Made by a program: the position numbers and the translations under genes. From VGBK01 sp043810615 (GTDB lineage Bacteria; Actinomycetota; Acidimicrobiia; Spongiisociales; UBA11373): 32,742 bases of DNA. The stretch lies in contig JBDROA010000195.1 of assembly GCA_043810615.1 (NCBI GenBank), positions 1 through 32,742 of the forward strand, read 5' to 3'. Of the stretch, positions 14,899-22,783 are shown piece after piece (the first letter of the stretch is position 1; every line of letters starts with the position of its first letter). The notes under the pieces are model-generated. The model was not told the DNA's origin, did no database searches, and saw only the letters and a list, made by a program, of their open reading frames with translations.

Positions 14899-15953
14899 GG
14901 CAGAGGCCCACTTCTCCCGGAATCCCGCCCCTCCGGCGTCTCCTCCCGTCGCGTGTCCGCGGCGGTCACGGCGAAGCCGAGCCCCTCCCCGAGCAACTCC
15001 CCCGCCAGGTGCAAGCCCCAGCCGAGGGTGAAGTCGGGCGGCTCCCAGGCCAGCCAGCGCACCGCAGCCAGCGCCGCCCCCAGTCGCTCCGGAGCAACCG
15101 GCCACTCCAGGTCGGCAATGGCGGCCAGCGCCCACCAGGCCGCCGCCCGCCCGACGGCACTGCCCCGGCGCCGTCCGTAGGCGCCGCCGCTGGCCGCGGC
15201 CCAGGTCATCCAGGCCAGGGCGGTGGGGCCGTCGACTTCGGCGGCCAGGACCTCGCCGTGGCCCAGAGCGGCGATTGCCGCCGCGGCGCTCCCTTCCACC
15301 AGCACCGCCTCCACCCGCCCGTTCGACTGCTCCGCCCACGGCCGGGCGAGATCGAGGAGGGCCTCCACCGTCTGGTCGTCCTCCAGCGCCGACCCCGCCT
15401 CGGGCAGGGGCAGGGGCCGCAGCGCCGGCCGGGCCGGGGTGGGGAAGTCGGCCTTGTCCGGATGGAAGACGGCCCGCGGGTAGCCGGGTTCCCACTCCTG
15501 CAACACGAGAGGCAGGTCGAGCACGCCGGGGTCAATGCTCGGGTCGGCCGCCAGGTCCTCTCCCCGCACCGCCCGCTCGTGGGCAGCCAGGGCGCGGGCC
15601 GGCCCCGCCGGGACATGCGGTCGCAGCTCCTCCCAAGTGTGGGCGCTGGCCGCCACCTCCCACAGGGGACCTAAGGCGAAGCGGCCCGCCCCCTCCACCA
15701 CAGCCGGCCCGGAGAACGACCCGGGGGCCTCCAGAGCCAGGCGGTACTCGGCGTACTCGGCGGCGGGCCACAACTGCAAGCCGCGTTCCAGGGCGGCGCG
15801 GGAGCGGTCGCGCAGCAGCACCACCCCCTCCCAGTCGGCGGCAGAGCAGAGCTCGCCGACCAGCCGCACCAGGGCATCCAGGTCGCCCCGGCCGACGGCC
15901 TCCCCCACGGCCTCCCGCAACCGGCTCACTGGAGTGACCCCCGCGCCCACCAC
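14883..15953 (-). CDS. Conserved-looking hypothetical protein, translationally coupled to GtrII-like gene
   Basis: A 356-residue soluble protein, Ala/Leu/Trp-rich, with no signal peptide or clear membrane span. I do not recognise a family. Helical repeats are suggested by stretches such as ALVRLVGELCSAADWEGVVL and EYAEYRLALEAPGSF. A central segment (LPLVLQEWEPGYPRAVFHPD) and a C-terminal run (EWPVAPERLGAALAAVRWLAWEPPDFTLGWGLHLA) look conserved. The GTG at 15953 shares one base with the TAG stop of the upstream membrane glycosyltransferase gene and is preceded by AAGGGGGGA, so the two are co-translated. GTG at 15950 is an alternative. The much longer open frame upstream is only a shadow of the membrane protein gene. 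Coupling suggests a job with the GtrII-like enzyme, but no activity can be named. Confidence 0.75.
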   Translation of the reverse strand: MVGAGVTPVSRLREAVGEAVGRGDLDALVRLVGELCSAADWEGVVLLRDRSRAALERGLQLWPAAEYAEYRLALEAPGSFSGPAVVEGAGRFALGPLWEVAASAHTWEELRPHVPAGPARALAAHERAVRGEDLAADPSIDPGVLDLPLVLQEWEPGYPRAVFHPDKADFPTPARPALRPLPLPEAGSALEDDQTVEALLDLARPWAEQSNGRVEAVLVEGSAAAAIAALGHGEVLAAEVDGPTALAWMTWAAASGGAYGRRRGSAVGRAAAWWALAAIADLEWPVAPERLGAALAAVRWLAWEPPDFTLGWGLHLAGELLGEGLGFAVTAADTRREETPEGRDSGRSGPLPQAGG

Positions 15954-17599
15954 TATCCCCCCTTGATCACGAAGGTGCCCTCGAGGTAGCGGATGCTCCC
16001 CGGCTCCGGCCACGAAGGCATGCCCGCCACCTCTTCCCGCACCGCGGGGCGGCGGGAAACCGACTTCACCACGAAACCCCGCTCCCCTCCCCCGATGAGG
16101 TTGAGCATGTGCACCAGACGGTTCTGGCAGGCCAGGCCGGAGCAGTTCACGATGGTGGTCCCCGGAGTGCCTGGAACGGGGTTGGCCAGAGGCGGACCGG
16201 TCAGGTGGAAGCCGACCCGCCCTACCAGTTCCATCCGGACCTCCTCCCCGGAGGAGAACTCCGGCATCTGCTCCATGACCGCGAGCATCCGGTTGGCGTT
16301 GAAGAGGTCCCGTTGGTTGCCCAGGTAGAGGCCGACGAAGCCCCGGTTCACCTGGAAGGCGCCACCCAAGGCCAGGACGAGGACCACCACCCCCACCGCC
16401 ACCCCGGCCCCTCGCGAGCCGCGGGCGGGCTTCCGGCGCCGAGCCTCCTCCAGCGCCAGCCCGGCCCAGAAGCCGACCACCAGTCCCACCGTGGTGAAGT
16501 TGCTGCCGTCTGCCGGCGGATCGCTCCGCAGGAAGAGGACGCTGAAGGGCACCACCAGCGAGGCGGCCGCCAGCAGGGCCACCCACGCTGCCGTCCCGGC
16601 GCGCCCCCAACGCGTGCAGCCGACCTCGCGCCGGCCGGCGGCCCGGGTGGCCGCCGCCGCCGCCCCTCCCACGATCAGGGCGATCCCGAATGCCTTCAGG
16701 GCGAAGGGGTACAGCGCGGTGTCGCCGAACCAGAACCGGCCCACCGCGCGCCCCCCGCTCCGTACCAGTCCGGCCAGGTCCCCCAGCGCCGGGTAGCCCC
16801 CGACGAGGGAGTAGGCCCCGCGGCCGGCGCCCGGGTCGGTGCCGGTGACCCACCAGGCGACCGGCACGGAGACGGCGTACACCGCCACCCCGGCCAGCAC
16901 TGCGGCCGCCCCATCCAGCCACCGGGGAAAGGCGGCCCTCCAGTACCCCGGGCCCTCGACGGCGGCCCGCCGCACCTCCCCGCCCATCACCACCACGGCG
17001 AAGACCAGCGCCGTCGGCTGGTAGGAGGCCAGGGTCCACGCCACCAGGCCCGCCACCGTGACGATGCGCAGCAGGCGCTTCCCTCCGTGGCGCAGTACCA
17101 GCCACCCCGCCGTCGCGGCCACCACCATGGCCAGAGGGCTGGAGATGTGGCCCTGCTCGAAGCTCAGGGAATCGGTGAGCAGCGGGCAGGTCACGAACAG
17201 GGCGGTCACGGCGAAGACCGGCCACCCCCCGGTGAAGCGCCAGGCCGAGGCGGCCAGCAGGCCGGCCAGCGTCAGCAGGGCCAGGGCTACCGCCAGGGTG
17301 ACGTAGGGAACGAAGGCGCCGTTGCCGGTGATGCTCCAGATCACCGGCATCAGCCACCGCCCGGCCCACAAGGTGTAGTCGGTGTCCAGGGTGAACTCGG
17401 GGTACAGGGAGAACCACTCATCGCCGGCCAGGGTGAAGTTGGCCATGGCGAACCCGTAGGCCATCAGGCCGAGGATCGCCGCCCCGGCCGCCGCCCGCCG
17501 GTAGGCCAGGCCGGTCGCCTCCCGCGCCATCTCGCGCCCCGCCGCCCGGAGAGTCCGGGCCGCAGGGGAATCCTCGGGCGGGGCGCTGACGGCGAGCAC
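15953..17599 (-). CDS. GtrII-like polytopic membrane glycosyltransferase (GT-C type)
   Basis: A 548-residue membrane protein with about ten helices and a C-terminal extracytoplasmic domain of about 150 residues. The first outside loop has AGDEWFSLYPEF, then TLWAGRWLMPVIWSITGNGAFVPYVTL. This is the acidic motif plus GRW/GRP pattern of the Glucos_trans_II (GtrII) family, which moves a sugar from an undecaprenyl-phosphate donor to a surface glycan in serotype conversion. SLSFEQGHISSPLAM and ASYQPTA fit the same fold. The tail (EVRMELVGRVGFHLTGPPLANP, with two Cys nearby) is not assigned. The GTG start follows a TACTGT hexamer by 13 nt. Its divergence from wecE, and the ArnC/GtrB-like gene in that operon, support a role as the final transferase. 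The exact sugar and acceptor are unknown. Confidence 0.75.
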   Translation of the reverse strand: MLAVSAPPEDSPAARTLRAAGREMAREATGLAYRRAAAGAAILGLMAYGFAMANFTLAGDEWFSLYPEFTLDTDYTLWAGRWLMPVIWSITGNGAFVPYVTLAVALALLTLAGLLAASAWRFTGGWPVFAVTALFVTCPLLTDSLSFEQGHISSPLAMVVAATAGWLVLRHGGKRLLRIVTVAGLVAWTLASYQPTALVFAVVVMGGEVRRAAVEGPGYWRAAFPRWLDGAAAVLAGVAVYAVSVPVAWWVTGTDPGAGRGAYSLVGGYPALGDLAGLVRSGGRAVGRFWFGDTALYPFALKAFGIALIVGGAAAAATRAAGRREVGCTRWGRAGTAAWVALLAAASLVVPFSVLFLRSDPPADGSNFTTVGLVVGFWAGLALEEARRRKPARGSRGAGVAVGVVVLVLALGGAFQVNRGFVGLYLGNQRDLFNANRMLAVMEQMPEFSSGEEVRMELVGRVGFHLTGPPLANPVPGTPGTTIVNCSGLACQNRLVHMLNLIGGGERGFVVKSVSRRPAVREEVAGMPSWPEPGSIRYLEGTFVIKGG

Positions 17600-17612
17600 G
17601 GCGATCGGTGAA

Positions 17613-17618
17613 ACAGTA
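17613..17618 (-). promoter_or_regulatory. Putative -10 element for the GtrII-like gene
   Basis: On the minus strand this reads TACTGT, 13 nt before the GTG start at 17599, giving a very short leader. It shares a 50-bp divergent gap with wecE; no comparable hexamer at good spacing was found for wecE itself. Confidence 0.4.
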
Positions 17619-17649
17619 GCCCCGCCGCGCCACCGCTCGCAGACCTGTC

Positions 17650-18825
17650 ATGATGCCGCCGATGCCCCAGACCGCACCGTCTCCCCCGAGCGGGCTCCCG
17701 CCCATTCAGTTCAACCGCCCCACCCTGGTGGGGAGTGAGCTCGACTACGTGCGCCGGGCGGTGGAGGGCGGGCACACCTCGGCGGCGGGCCCCTTCTCCA
17801 GACAGGTGGCCGCCCTGTTGCGGGAAGCCCACAGCGCCGCCGATGTCATCCTGACCACCTCCTGCACCGACGCCCTCGAGATGGCCGCCCTGCTGCTCGA
17901 CCGCCGGCCCGGGGACACGATCATCGTGCCCTCCTTCACCTTCGTGAGCACCGCCCTGGCCTTCGCCCGGGAAGGCTTCGGCCTCGTGTTCGCCGACATC
18001 GAACCACTCCACCTCGGCCTGGACGCGGCGCACGTGGCCTCGCTGGTGGACGAGCACGCCCGGGCGGTCATCGCGGTCCACTACGGGGGCATCGCCGCCG
18101 ACCTCCCCGGGCTGGCCCGGGCCATCGGGGGCCGCCCCATCGACCTGGTCGAGGACAACGCCCACGGTCTCTTCGCCACCTCCGGGGATCGCACCCTGGG
18201 CACCTTCGGGCGCCTGGCCGCCCTTTCGTTCCACGAGACGAAGAACTTCACCTGCGGGGAGGGCGGGGCCTTGATCCTCAACCACGAGCGCGATGTGGAC
18301 CGGGCCCACGTGCTCCTGCACAAGGGCACCAACCGCCGCGCCTTCATGCTGGGCGAGGTGGACAAGTACTCCTGGCACGACCTCGGGTCGTCGTTCGGCC
18401 TCTCCGAGATCAACGCCGCCTTTCTACTGGCCCAACTGGAGGCCCGGGCGGCCATCCTTGCCCGCCGGCGCGAGGTGTTCGACGGCTACGACCGCCTCCT
18501 TCGGCCCCAGGCCGCCTCCCTGGGTCTCGCCCTCCCCCAGGTGCCCCCCGGCGACGTGCCCGGCTACCACCTGTACTACGTCCTCCTTCCCGACCGGCCC
18601 ACGCGCGACCGGGTCCTGGCCGCCATGCGCGCCGCCGGGGTGATGGCCACCTTCCACTATGTGCCGCTGCACAGCGCCCCGGGAGGCCGGCGCTTCGCCG
18701 CCCGCCCCACCGACTGCCCGGTGACCGACGACGTCAGCGGCCGCCTCCTCCGCCTGCCTTTCCATAACGCCCTGAGCCCGGGAGAGGTGGAGCGGACGGT
18801 GGGGACCCTGGTGGCGGCATGCTGA
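17650..18825 (+). CDS. wecE: dTDP-4-amino-4,6-dideoxygalactose transaminase
   Basis: A 391-residue PLP aminotransferase of the DegT/DnrJ/EryC1 family that aligns along its length with E. coli WecE (RffA). Shared stretches include IQFNRPTLVGSELDY, LTTSCTDALEMAALLLD, PSFTFVSTA, LSFHETKNFTCGEGGA, HKGTNRRAFMLGEVDKY, HDLGSSFGLSEI and FHYVPLHSAPGG. The PLP lysine is Lys198 in HETKN, and Asp169 of VEDNAHG contacts the pyridine nitrogen. It makes the 4-amino sugar from dTDP-4-keto-6-deoxyglucose with glutamate as donor. No rmlA or rmlB is in the window, so the precursor must be made elsewhere. Two adjacent ATGs (17650, 17653) and a third at 17662 are possible starts; 17650 is used. A gap of 83 bp separates it from the MaoC gene, which has its own promoter. 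Confidence 0.92.
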   Translation: MMPPMPQTAPSPPSGLPPIQFNRPTLVGSELDYVRRAVEGGHTSAAGPFSRQVAALLREAHSAADVILTTSCTDALEMAALLLDRRPGDTIIVPSFTFVSTALAFAREGFGLVFADIEPLHLGLDAAHVASLVDEHARAVIAVHYGGIAADLPGLARAIGGRPIDLVEDNAHGLFATSGDRTLGTFGRLAALSFHETKNFTCGEGGALILNHERDVDRAHVLLHKGTNRRAFMLGEVDKYSWHDLGSSFGLSEINAAFLLAQLEARAAILARRREVFDGYDRLLRPQAASLGLALPQVPPGDVPGYHLYYVLLPDRPTRDRVLAAMRAAGVMATFHYVPLHSAPGGRRFAARPTDCPVTDDVSGRLLRLPFHNALSPGEVERTVGTLVAAC

Positions 18826-18896
18826 GGCGCCGGCAGCTGAGCCCGGCAGCGACCTCCGCCGGAAGCCTCGCTACCGCAATGCCTTCGTAGCGCGGG

Positions 18897-18902
18897 TACT
18901 CT
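18897..18902 (+). promoter_or_regulatory. -10 hexamer of a leaderless promoter for the MaoC-to-wecD operon
   Basis: TACTCT lies 6 nt before the GTG at 18909. It would drive five overlapping genes separately from wecE. Confidence 0.5.
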
Positions 18903-18908
18903 CGACCC

Positions 18909-19400
18909 GTGGAGGAAACACCCGTGCACCACGACATGGAGGCCGCCTTCGGCCGCTGCCTCGAAGACTTCAGGTTGGGCGACACCTTCCGCCATTGGCC
19001 GGCCAAGACCATCACCGAGAGCGACAACAACCTCTTCTGCCTTCTCACTCGCAACCCGCACCCGGTGCACTCGGACGTCGAGTACGCCGCCGGTCAGCAG
19101 CACGGCCGGGTCCTGGTGGTGGGCACGCTGGTGCTCTCGCTGACCGTGGGCATGAGCGTGCCCGACATCAGCGGCCGGGCGATCGCCAACCTCGACTACG
19201 AGGCGGTGCGCCACGAAGGGCCGGTGTTCCTCGGGGACACCATCCGCGCCGAGACCGAAGTGCTCGAGGTGCGTCGCTCCGCCTCGAAGTCCGACCGGGG
19301 AGTGGTGCTCGTCGAGACCCGGGCCTTCAACCAGCGCGGTGAGCGAGTGCTGAGCCTGCGCCGCCACCTCCTCGTGCCGGTGAGGGGGACAGAGGAATGA
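18909..19400 (+). CDS. MaoC-like hydratase (mesaconyl-CoA hydratase type)
   Basis: A 163-residue single hot-dog domain hydratase. The active-site region reads ITESDNNLFCLLTRNPHPVHSDVEYA, with the Asp/Asn and His of the MaoC hydratase motif. It continues GRVLVVGTLVLSLTVGMSVPDISG and PVFLGDTIRAETEVLEVR. This follows the pattern of beta-methylmalyl-CoA dehydratase/mesaconyl-CoA hydratase proteins, which reversibly add water to branched enoyl-CoA and are often encoded next to a CitE-like lyase, as here. Exact substrate is not set by sequence. The GTG start is 6 nt from a TACTCT -10; an in-frame ATG at 18945 is the alternative. Its stop overlaps the lyase start by ATGA. Its place inside a sugar-modification operon is unusual. 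Confidence 0.85.
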   Translation: MEETPVHHDMEAAFGRCLEDFRLGDTFRHWPAKTITESDNNLFCLLTRNPHPVHSDVEYAAGQQHGRVLVVGTLVLSLTVGMSVPDISGRAIANLDYEAVRHEGPVFLGDTIRAETEVLEVRRSASKSDRGVVLVETRAFNQRGERVLSLRRHLLVPVRGTEE

Positions 19401-20296
19401 GCGACCCTCTGTTGCTGCGCAGCATGATGTTCGTGCCCGGCCACAACCGCCGGCTGCTGGAGAGCGCCGCCCGCAGCGAGGCCGACGCCCTCATCCTCGA
19501 TCTCGAAGACTCGGTCCGCCCCGACGACCAGAAGCAGGTCGCCCGCGACACCATCCGGGCGGTCCTGGACGAGGGCCTCCTGCAGGGACGCACCATCTTC
19601 GCCCGGGTGAACGACAGAGAGAGCGGGCATTTGCTGCGCGACGTGCTGGCCCTGACCGTCGAGAGCATCGCCGGCTTCGTGTACCCCAAGTCCCGCTCCG
19701 GCCAGGACGTCTACTTCTTCGACAAGCTGCTCGAGACCGTGGAGGCGGAGCGGGGTCTCGCCCCCGGACGCTTCGCCGTCGTCCCGCTCATCGAGACCAC
19801 GGCCGCAGTCCTGCACGCCGTGGACATCTGCCGGGCTTCGCCCCGGGTCGTAGCCATCGCCTTCGGGTGCGAGGACTTCGTCGCCGACCTGGGAGGCCTC
19901 CACGACGAGGCGGGCCGCAGCCTGTACACCGCCCGGGCGCTGATCGCCCTGGCGGCCAAGGCTGCCGGGGTGCAGGCCATCGACACGGTCCACATCGACG
20001 TGCACGACCTCGCCGGGCTCGAACAGAATCTGCAGCTGGCCCGGGAGCTCGGCTTCGACGGGATGCTGGTGCTCCACCCCAAGGAGATCGAAGCGGTGCA
20101 CCGGCGCCTGTCGCCCAGCGCTGAGGAGGTCGAGGACGCCCGCGAGATGATCCGCCTTTCCGAGGAGGCCGCCAGCCGGCAGCAGGGAGTGGCCATCCTC
20201 AAGGGCAAGTTCATCGGGCCCCCCATGGTGGCGGCGGCCCGCAAGGTCCTGGCCCGCCACGAGCTCATCACCCGGCAGGCGAGGCCCCGGCAATGA
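19397..20296 (+). CDS. CitE-like HpcH/HpaI family CoA-ester lyase
   Basis: A 299-residue TIM-barrel lyase of the HpcH/HpaI-citrate lyase beta group. It shows the typical start LRSMMFVPGHNRRLLESAA, then ADALILDLEDSV, FARVND, VPLIETTAAVLHA, IAFGCEDFVADLGG with the acidic metal ligand, and FDGMLVLHPKEIEAV. Family members cleave or form malyl-CoA, beta-methylmalyl-CoA, citramalyl-CoA or related thioesters using Mg2+. No citrate lyase alpha or gamma subunit is nearby, so it is not citrate lyase. With the MaoC gene directly upstream, a methylmalyl- or citramalyl-CoA substrate is likely. ATGA overlaps join it to the genes on both sides. Confidence 0.88.
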   Translation: MSDPLLLRSMMFVPGHNRRLLESAARSEADALILDLEDSVRPDDQKQVARDTIRAVLDEGLLQGRTIFARVNDRESGHLLRDVLALTVESIAGFVYPKSRSGQDVYFFDKLLETVEAERGLAPGRFAVVPLIETTAAVLHAVDICRASPRVVAIAFGCEDFVADLGGLHDEAGRSLYTARALIALAAKAAGVQAIDTVHIDVHDLAGLEQNLQLARELGFDGMLVLHPKEIEAVHRRLSPSAEEVEDAREMIRLSEEAASRQQGVAILKGKFIGPPMVAAARKVLARHELITRQARPRQ

Positions 20297-21261
20297 GCCC
20301 CGACCTCCCCGCCGACGCGCCCGACGCCGGCGCGCCCCGCCCCGGCTTCTCGGTGGTGGTGCCCGTCTACAACAGCGAGCGCTCCCTGGAAGAACTCTAC
20401 GACCGCCTCGCCGCCACCTTCACCGGGATGGAGCAGAATTTCGAGGTCGTCTTCGTGGACGACGGGAGCCGCGACGGCAGCCTGGCGGTGCTCCGCTCGC
20501 TGCACGCCGCCCATCCGGAACGGGTGCGGGTACTGAGCCTGTACCGCAACCAGGGCCAGCAGGTCGCCCTGATGTGCGGCTTTCAGTACTGCACCGGCGA
20601 CCTGGTGGTAACCATCGACGATGACCTGCAGCAGTCCCCGGAGGACATCCCCGTCCTCTGCGAGAAGCTCCGGCAGGGCTACGACGCCGTCTTCGGCTCC
20701 TACCAGAAGAAGGCTCACGGCTTCCTGCAGAACCTGGGCAGCCGCCTGGTGCGCCGCCTGGTGCAACGCATCTTCGGTCCGCCCCAGGGCCTGGAGATGT
20801 CCAGCTTCCGTCTCATCCGAAGCGACGTGGTGGAGCACGTCAAGGCCTATCGCACCTCGTTCCCCTACCTCTCCGGCATGATCCTGTCCACCACCCACCT
20901 CGTGGCCAACGCCGAAGTCCGCCACGACGAGCGCCGCTACGGGCGGTCGGGCTACACCCTGCCCAAGCTGGTCCGGCTGTCCTTCAACCTGCTGGTCAAC
21001 TACTCGGCGCTCCCGTTGAAGGCCATCGGCTGGGTGGGCATGGGCGCCTCCCTGCTCGCCTTCGTCGCCGGGGCGGTCTTCATGGCCCGCCAACTGCTCG
21101 TGGGGCGGGCGCCCGCCGGCTGGACCAGCCTGGCGGTACTGGTCTCGTTCTTCAGCGGCGCCATCTTCGCCATGATGTTCGTGATGGCCGAGTACCTCTC
21201 CCGCCTGCTCACCGAGGTGTCCAACCGCCCGCCTCACGCCGTCCGGGAGATCCTGGAGTGA
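20293..21261 (+). CDS. ArnC/GtrB-like family 2 glycosyltransferase, polyprenyl-phosphate sugar synthase
   Basis: A 322-residue protein. Its GT-A domain has FSVVVPVYNSERSLEELY, VVFVDDGSRDGS (about residues 53-64), LYRNQGQQVALMCGF and TIDDDLQQSPEDIP, which carries the metal-binding DxD-type motif. Two C-terminal membrane helices follow (WVGMGASLLAFVAGAVF and VLVSFFSGAIFAMMFVM). Sequence order and topology match ArnC, GtrB and DPM1-type enzymes, which load a sugar from its nucleotide onto undecaprenyl phosphate at the inner leaflet. Here the donor could be the acylated 4-amino sugar from the neighbouring enzymes, by analogy with ArnC, which uses 4-formamido-arabinose; this is inference. An ATGA overlap joins it to the lyase gene and GTGA to the next gene. 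Confidence 0.88.
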   Translation: MSPDLPADAPDAGAPRPGFSVVVPVYNSERSLEELYDRLAATFTGMEQNFEVVFVDDGSRDGSLAVLRSLHAAHPERVRVLSLYRNQGQQVALMCGFQYCTGDLVVTIDDDLQQSPEDIPVLCEKLRQGYDAVFGSYQKKAHGFLQNLGSRLVRRLVQRIFGPPQGLEMSSFRLIRSDVVEHVKAYRTSFPYLSGMILSTTHLVANAEVRHDERRYGRSGYTLPKLVRLSFNLLVNYSALPLKAIGWVGMGASLLAFVAGAVFMARQLLVGRAPAGWTSLAVLVSFFSGAIFAMMFVMAEYLSRLLTEVSNRPPHAVREILE

Positions 21262-21923
21262 AGCCGCCCCTGCTCGTGGTCGGGGGCTACGGCAGCGGCC
21301 AGATAGCCATGGCGGTCTTCGAGGCGGCCAACGAAGCCCGCGAGCAGTGGGAGATCGCCGGCTTCCTGTCCGACGTCTGCCCCCCGGGGGAACGGCTCGG
21401 GAAGCACCCGGTGCTCGGCGGCACCGCCGAGGTCGAGGACTTCGCCGCCCGCGGCTACCGCATCCACTACACCCTGCACCTCAACGCCAAGAAGAAGTGG
21501 GAACGGGTCGAGAGACTGCGCTCGCTGCGCCTTCCCCCGGAGGCCCACGCCTCGGCGGTTCACCCCCGGGCCCACCTGGAGCCATCCACCGAACTCGGGC
21601 CGGGGGTGGTGGTGTGCGCCCAGGCGGCCACCTCGTTCGGGGTGCGCCTCGGCGGCTTCACCCACCTGTACGCCAACTGCTTCGTCGGGCACGACACCGC
21701 CGTGGCCGACTATGCAACCCTGGCGGCGCACAGTGTGCTCGGGGCCCGGGTGCGCGCCGGCGAAGGCTGCCACGTGGGCCTCAACTGCGCCGTGCGCGAG
21801 GACGTGAGCCTGGGCGACTACGCCGTGATCGGCATGGGCGCGGTCGTGTTGCACGACGTGGCGCCCTTCGAGATCGTCGGCGGCAACCCCGCCCGGGTGC
21901 TCGGGCGCCTCGACCGGCCATGA
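21258..21923 (+). CDS. NeuD/PglD-like left-handed beta-helix acyltransferase
   Basis: A 221-residue protein. An N-terminal Rossmann-like nucleotide-sugar domain (LLVVGGYGSGQIAMAV, then DVCPPGERLGKHPVLGG) is followed by hexapeptide-repeat helix turns (HPRAHLEPSTELGPGVVVCA, TLAAHSVLGARVRAGEGCHVG) and the ending VGGNPARVLGRL. NeuD and PglD proteins of this layout acylate an amino or hydroxyl group of sialic acids or UDP-4-amino sugars. The catalytic-type His sits in FVGHDTAVAD. A linked 4-aminotransferase (wecE) fits N-acylation, but a WecD-like enzyme is also present, so this one may act on another position or another sugar. The GTG start overlaps the GT2 stop. Confidence 0.83.
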   Translation: MKPPLLVVGGYGSGQIAMAVFEAANEAREQWEIAGFLSDVCPPGERLGKHPVLGGTAEVEDFAARGYRIHYTLHLNAKKKWERVERLRSLRLPPEAHASAVHPRAHLEPSTELGPGVVVCAQAATSFGVRLGGFTHLYANCFVGHDTAVADYATLAAHSVLGARVRAGEGCHVGLNCAVREDVSLGDYAVIGMGAVVLHDVAPFEIVGGNPARVLGRLDRP

Positions 21924-22768
21924 GCGGAGGGCTCACCGGGCGGCGCGGCCCCGGCGGCTTCGAGGTGGTGGGCCCGGACGACCGGGTCGTGGCGGCGGTG
22001 CGCCCCAACGATTGGGAGACCCGCTTCTTCGGGCGCCGCTTCGGCCTGCTGGAGACGGAGGCCGCGCTCCTGGCGTCGCTGCCCTTCGACGCCCGGGAGC
22101 ACGCCGTGGCCCTGGCGGCGAGCGCAGCCGACGAAGACGGGTACCACCTGCTCCAGGCCCAGGCCGACGTCCGCTCCCTCGAAGTCGCCGCCGCCCTGGA
22201 AGTGGCCGGCTTCCGTCTCGTGGACACCCGCGTGGAGTTCCTCACCCGCCTGGATCGGCGTCTGGCGCCCCGCCACGATCCCCCCTTCGGGGTGGCCGGC
22301 CCGGCCGGGCCGCAGGACCGCGACGCCCTGCTGGCCCTGGTCCAAGAGGGACTCACCACCAACCCCGCCTTCCGCTCCCGCTACAAGGACCCGGCCTTTT
22401 TCACTCCCGAGGAGACCTCCCGGTGGTTCGCCGCCTGGGTGGATGGCGACCTGGCCGACCCGAAGACCCTGTCGGCGGTGTGGCGGGTGGAGGAGGGCCC
22501 GGCCGCCTTCTTCGGGTACGCCCGGCGCGGCGAGCGCGAGGGGCTGCCCCTGTACAAGAGCACCCTGGCGGTAGTAGCCCGTTCCCGGCAAGGGCACAAG
22601 GCGCACATCTTCCTGCAGACCGCTTTGTTCGACGCCATGCCCGCCGACGAGTTCTGGGTTCGGGGAGCCACCCAACTCACCAACGGACCCGTGATCCGCA
22701 ACAACATTGCCCTGGGCCGGCGGCTGGACCGCATCGAGTTGACCTTCTTCCGCCGCGGCCCCGCCTGA
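21920..22768 (+). CDS. WecD-like GNAT acyltransferase for dTDP-4-amino sugar
   Basis: A 282-residue protein resembling E. coli WecD (dTDP-fucosamine acetyltransferase): PNDWETRFFGRRFGLLE near the start, AALEVAGFRLVDTRVEFL, then FRSRYKDPAFFTPEETSRWFAAWV, corresponding to the FR..Y..P....FY..W region of WecD, and a GNAT C-terminal half (AVVARSRQGHKAHIFLQTAL, NGPVIRNNIALGRRLD). WecD acetylates the 4-amine produced by WecE, so the pair is functionally coherent. It is about 60 residues longer than E. coli WecD. The nearby MaoC/CitE-like genes raise the possibility of a non-acetyl donor. The ATGA overlap sets the start. It is the last gene of the overlapping run and converges on the flippase gene 15 bp away. 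Confidence 0.8.
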   Translation: MSGGLTGRRGPGGFEVVGPDDRVVAAVRPNDWETRFFGRRFGLLETEAALLASLPFDAREHAVALAASAADEDGYHLLQAQADVRSLEVAAALEVAGFRLVDTRVEFLTRLDRRLAPRHDPPFGVAGPAGPQDRDALLALVQEGLTTNPAFRSRYKDPAFFTPEETSRWFAAWVDGDLADPKTLSAVWRVEEGPAAFFGYARRGEREGLPLYKSTLAVVARSRQGHKAHIFLQTALFDAMPADEFWVRGATQLTNGPVIRNNIALGRRLDRIELTFFRRGPA

Positions 22769-22783
22769 AGCGAAGCCGCCGTC

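Noticed and set aside
15954..17417. N-terminal 488 codons of the long minus-strand frame ending at 14883
   Set aside because: They overlap the GtrII-like gene in another frame and translate to low-complexity sequence; the real gene starts at 15953 next to the upstream stop.
19397..20296. Citrate lyase beta subunit (citE proper)
   Set aside because: No alpha, gamma or accessory citrate lyase genes are adjacent. The pairing with MaoC and the operon context favour a stand-alone CoA-ester lyase.
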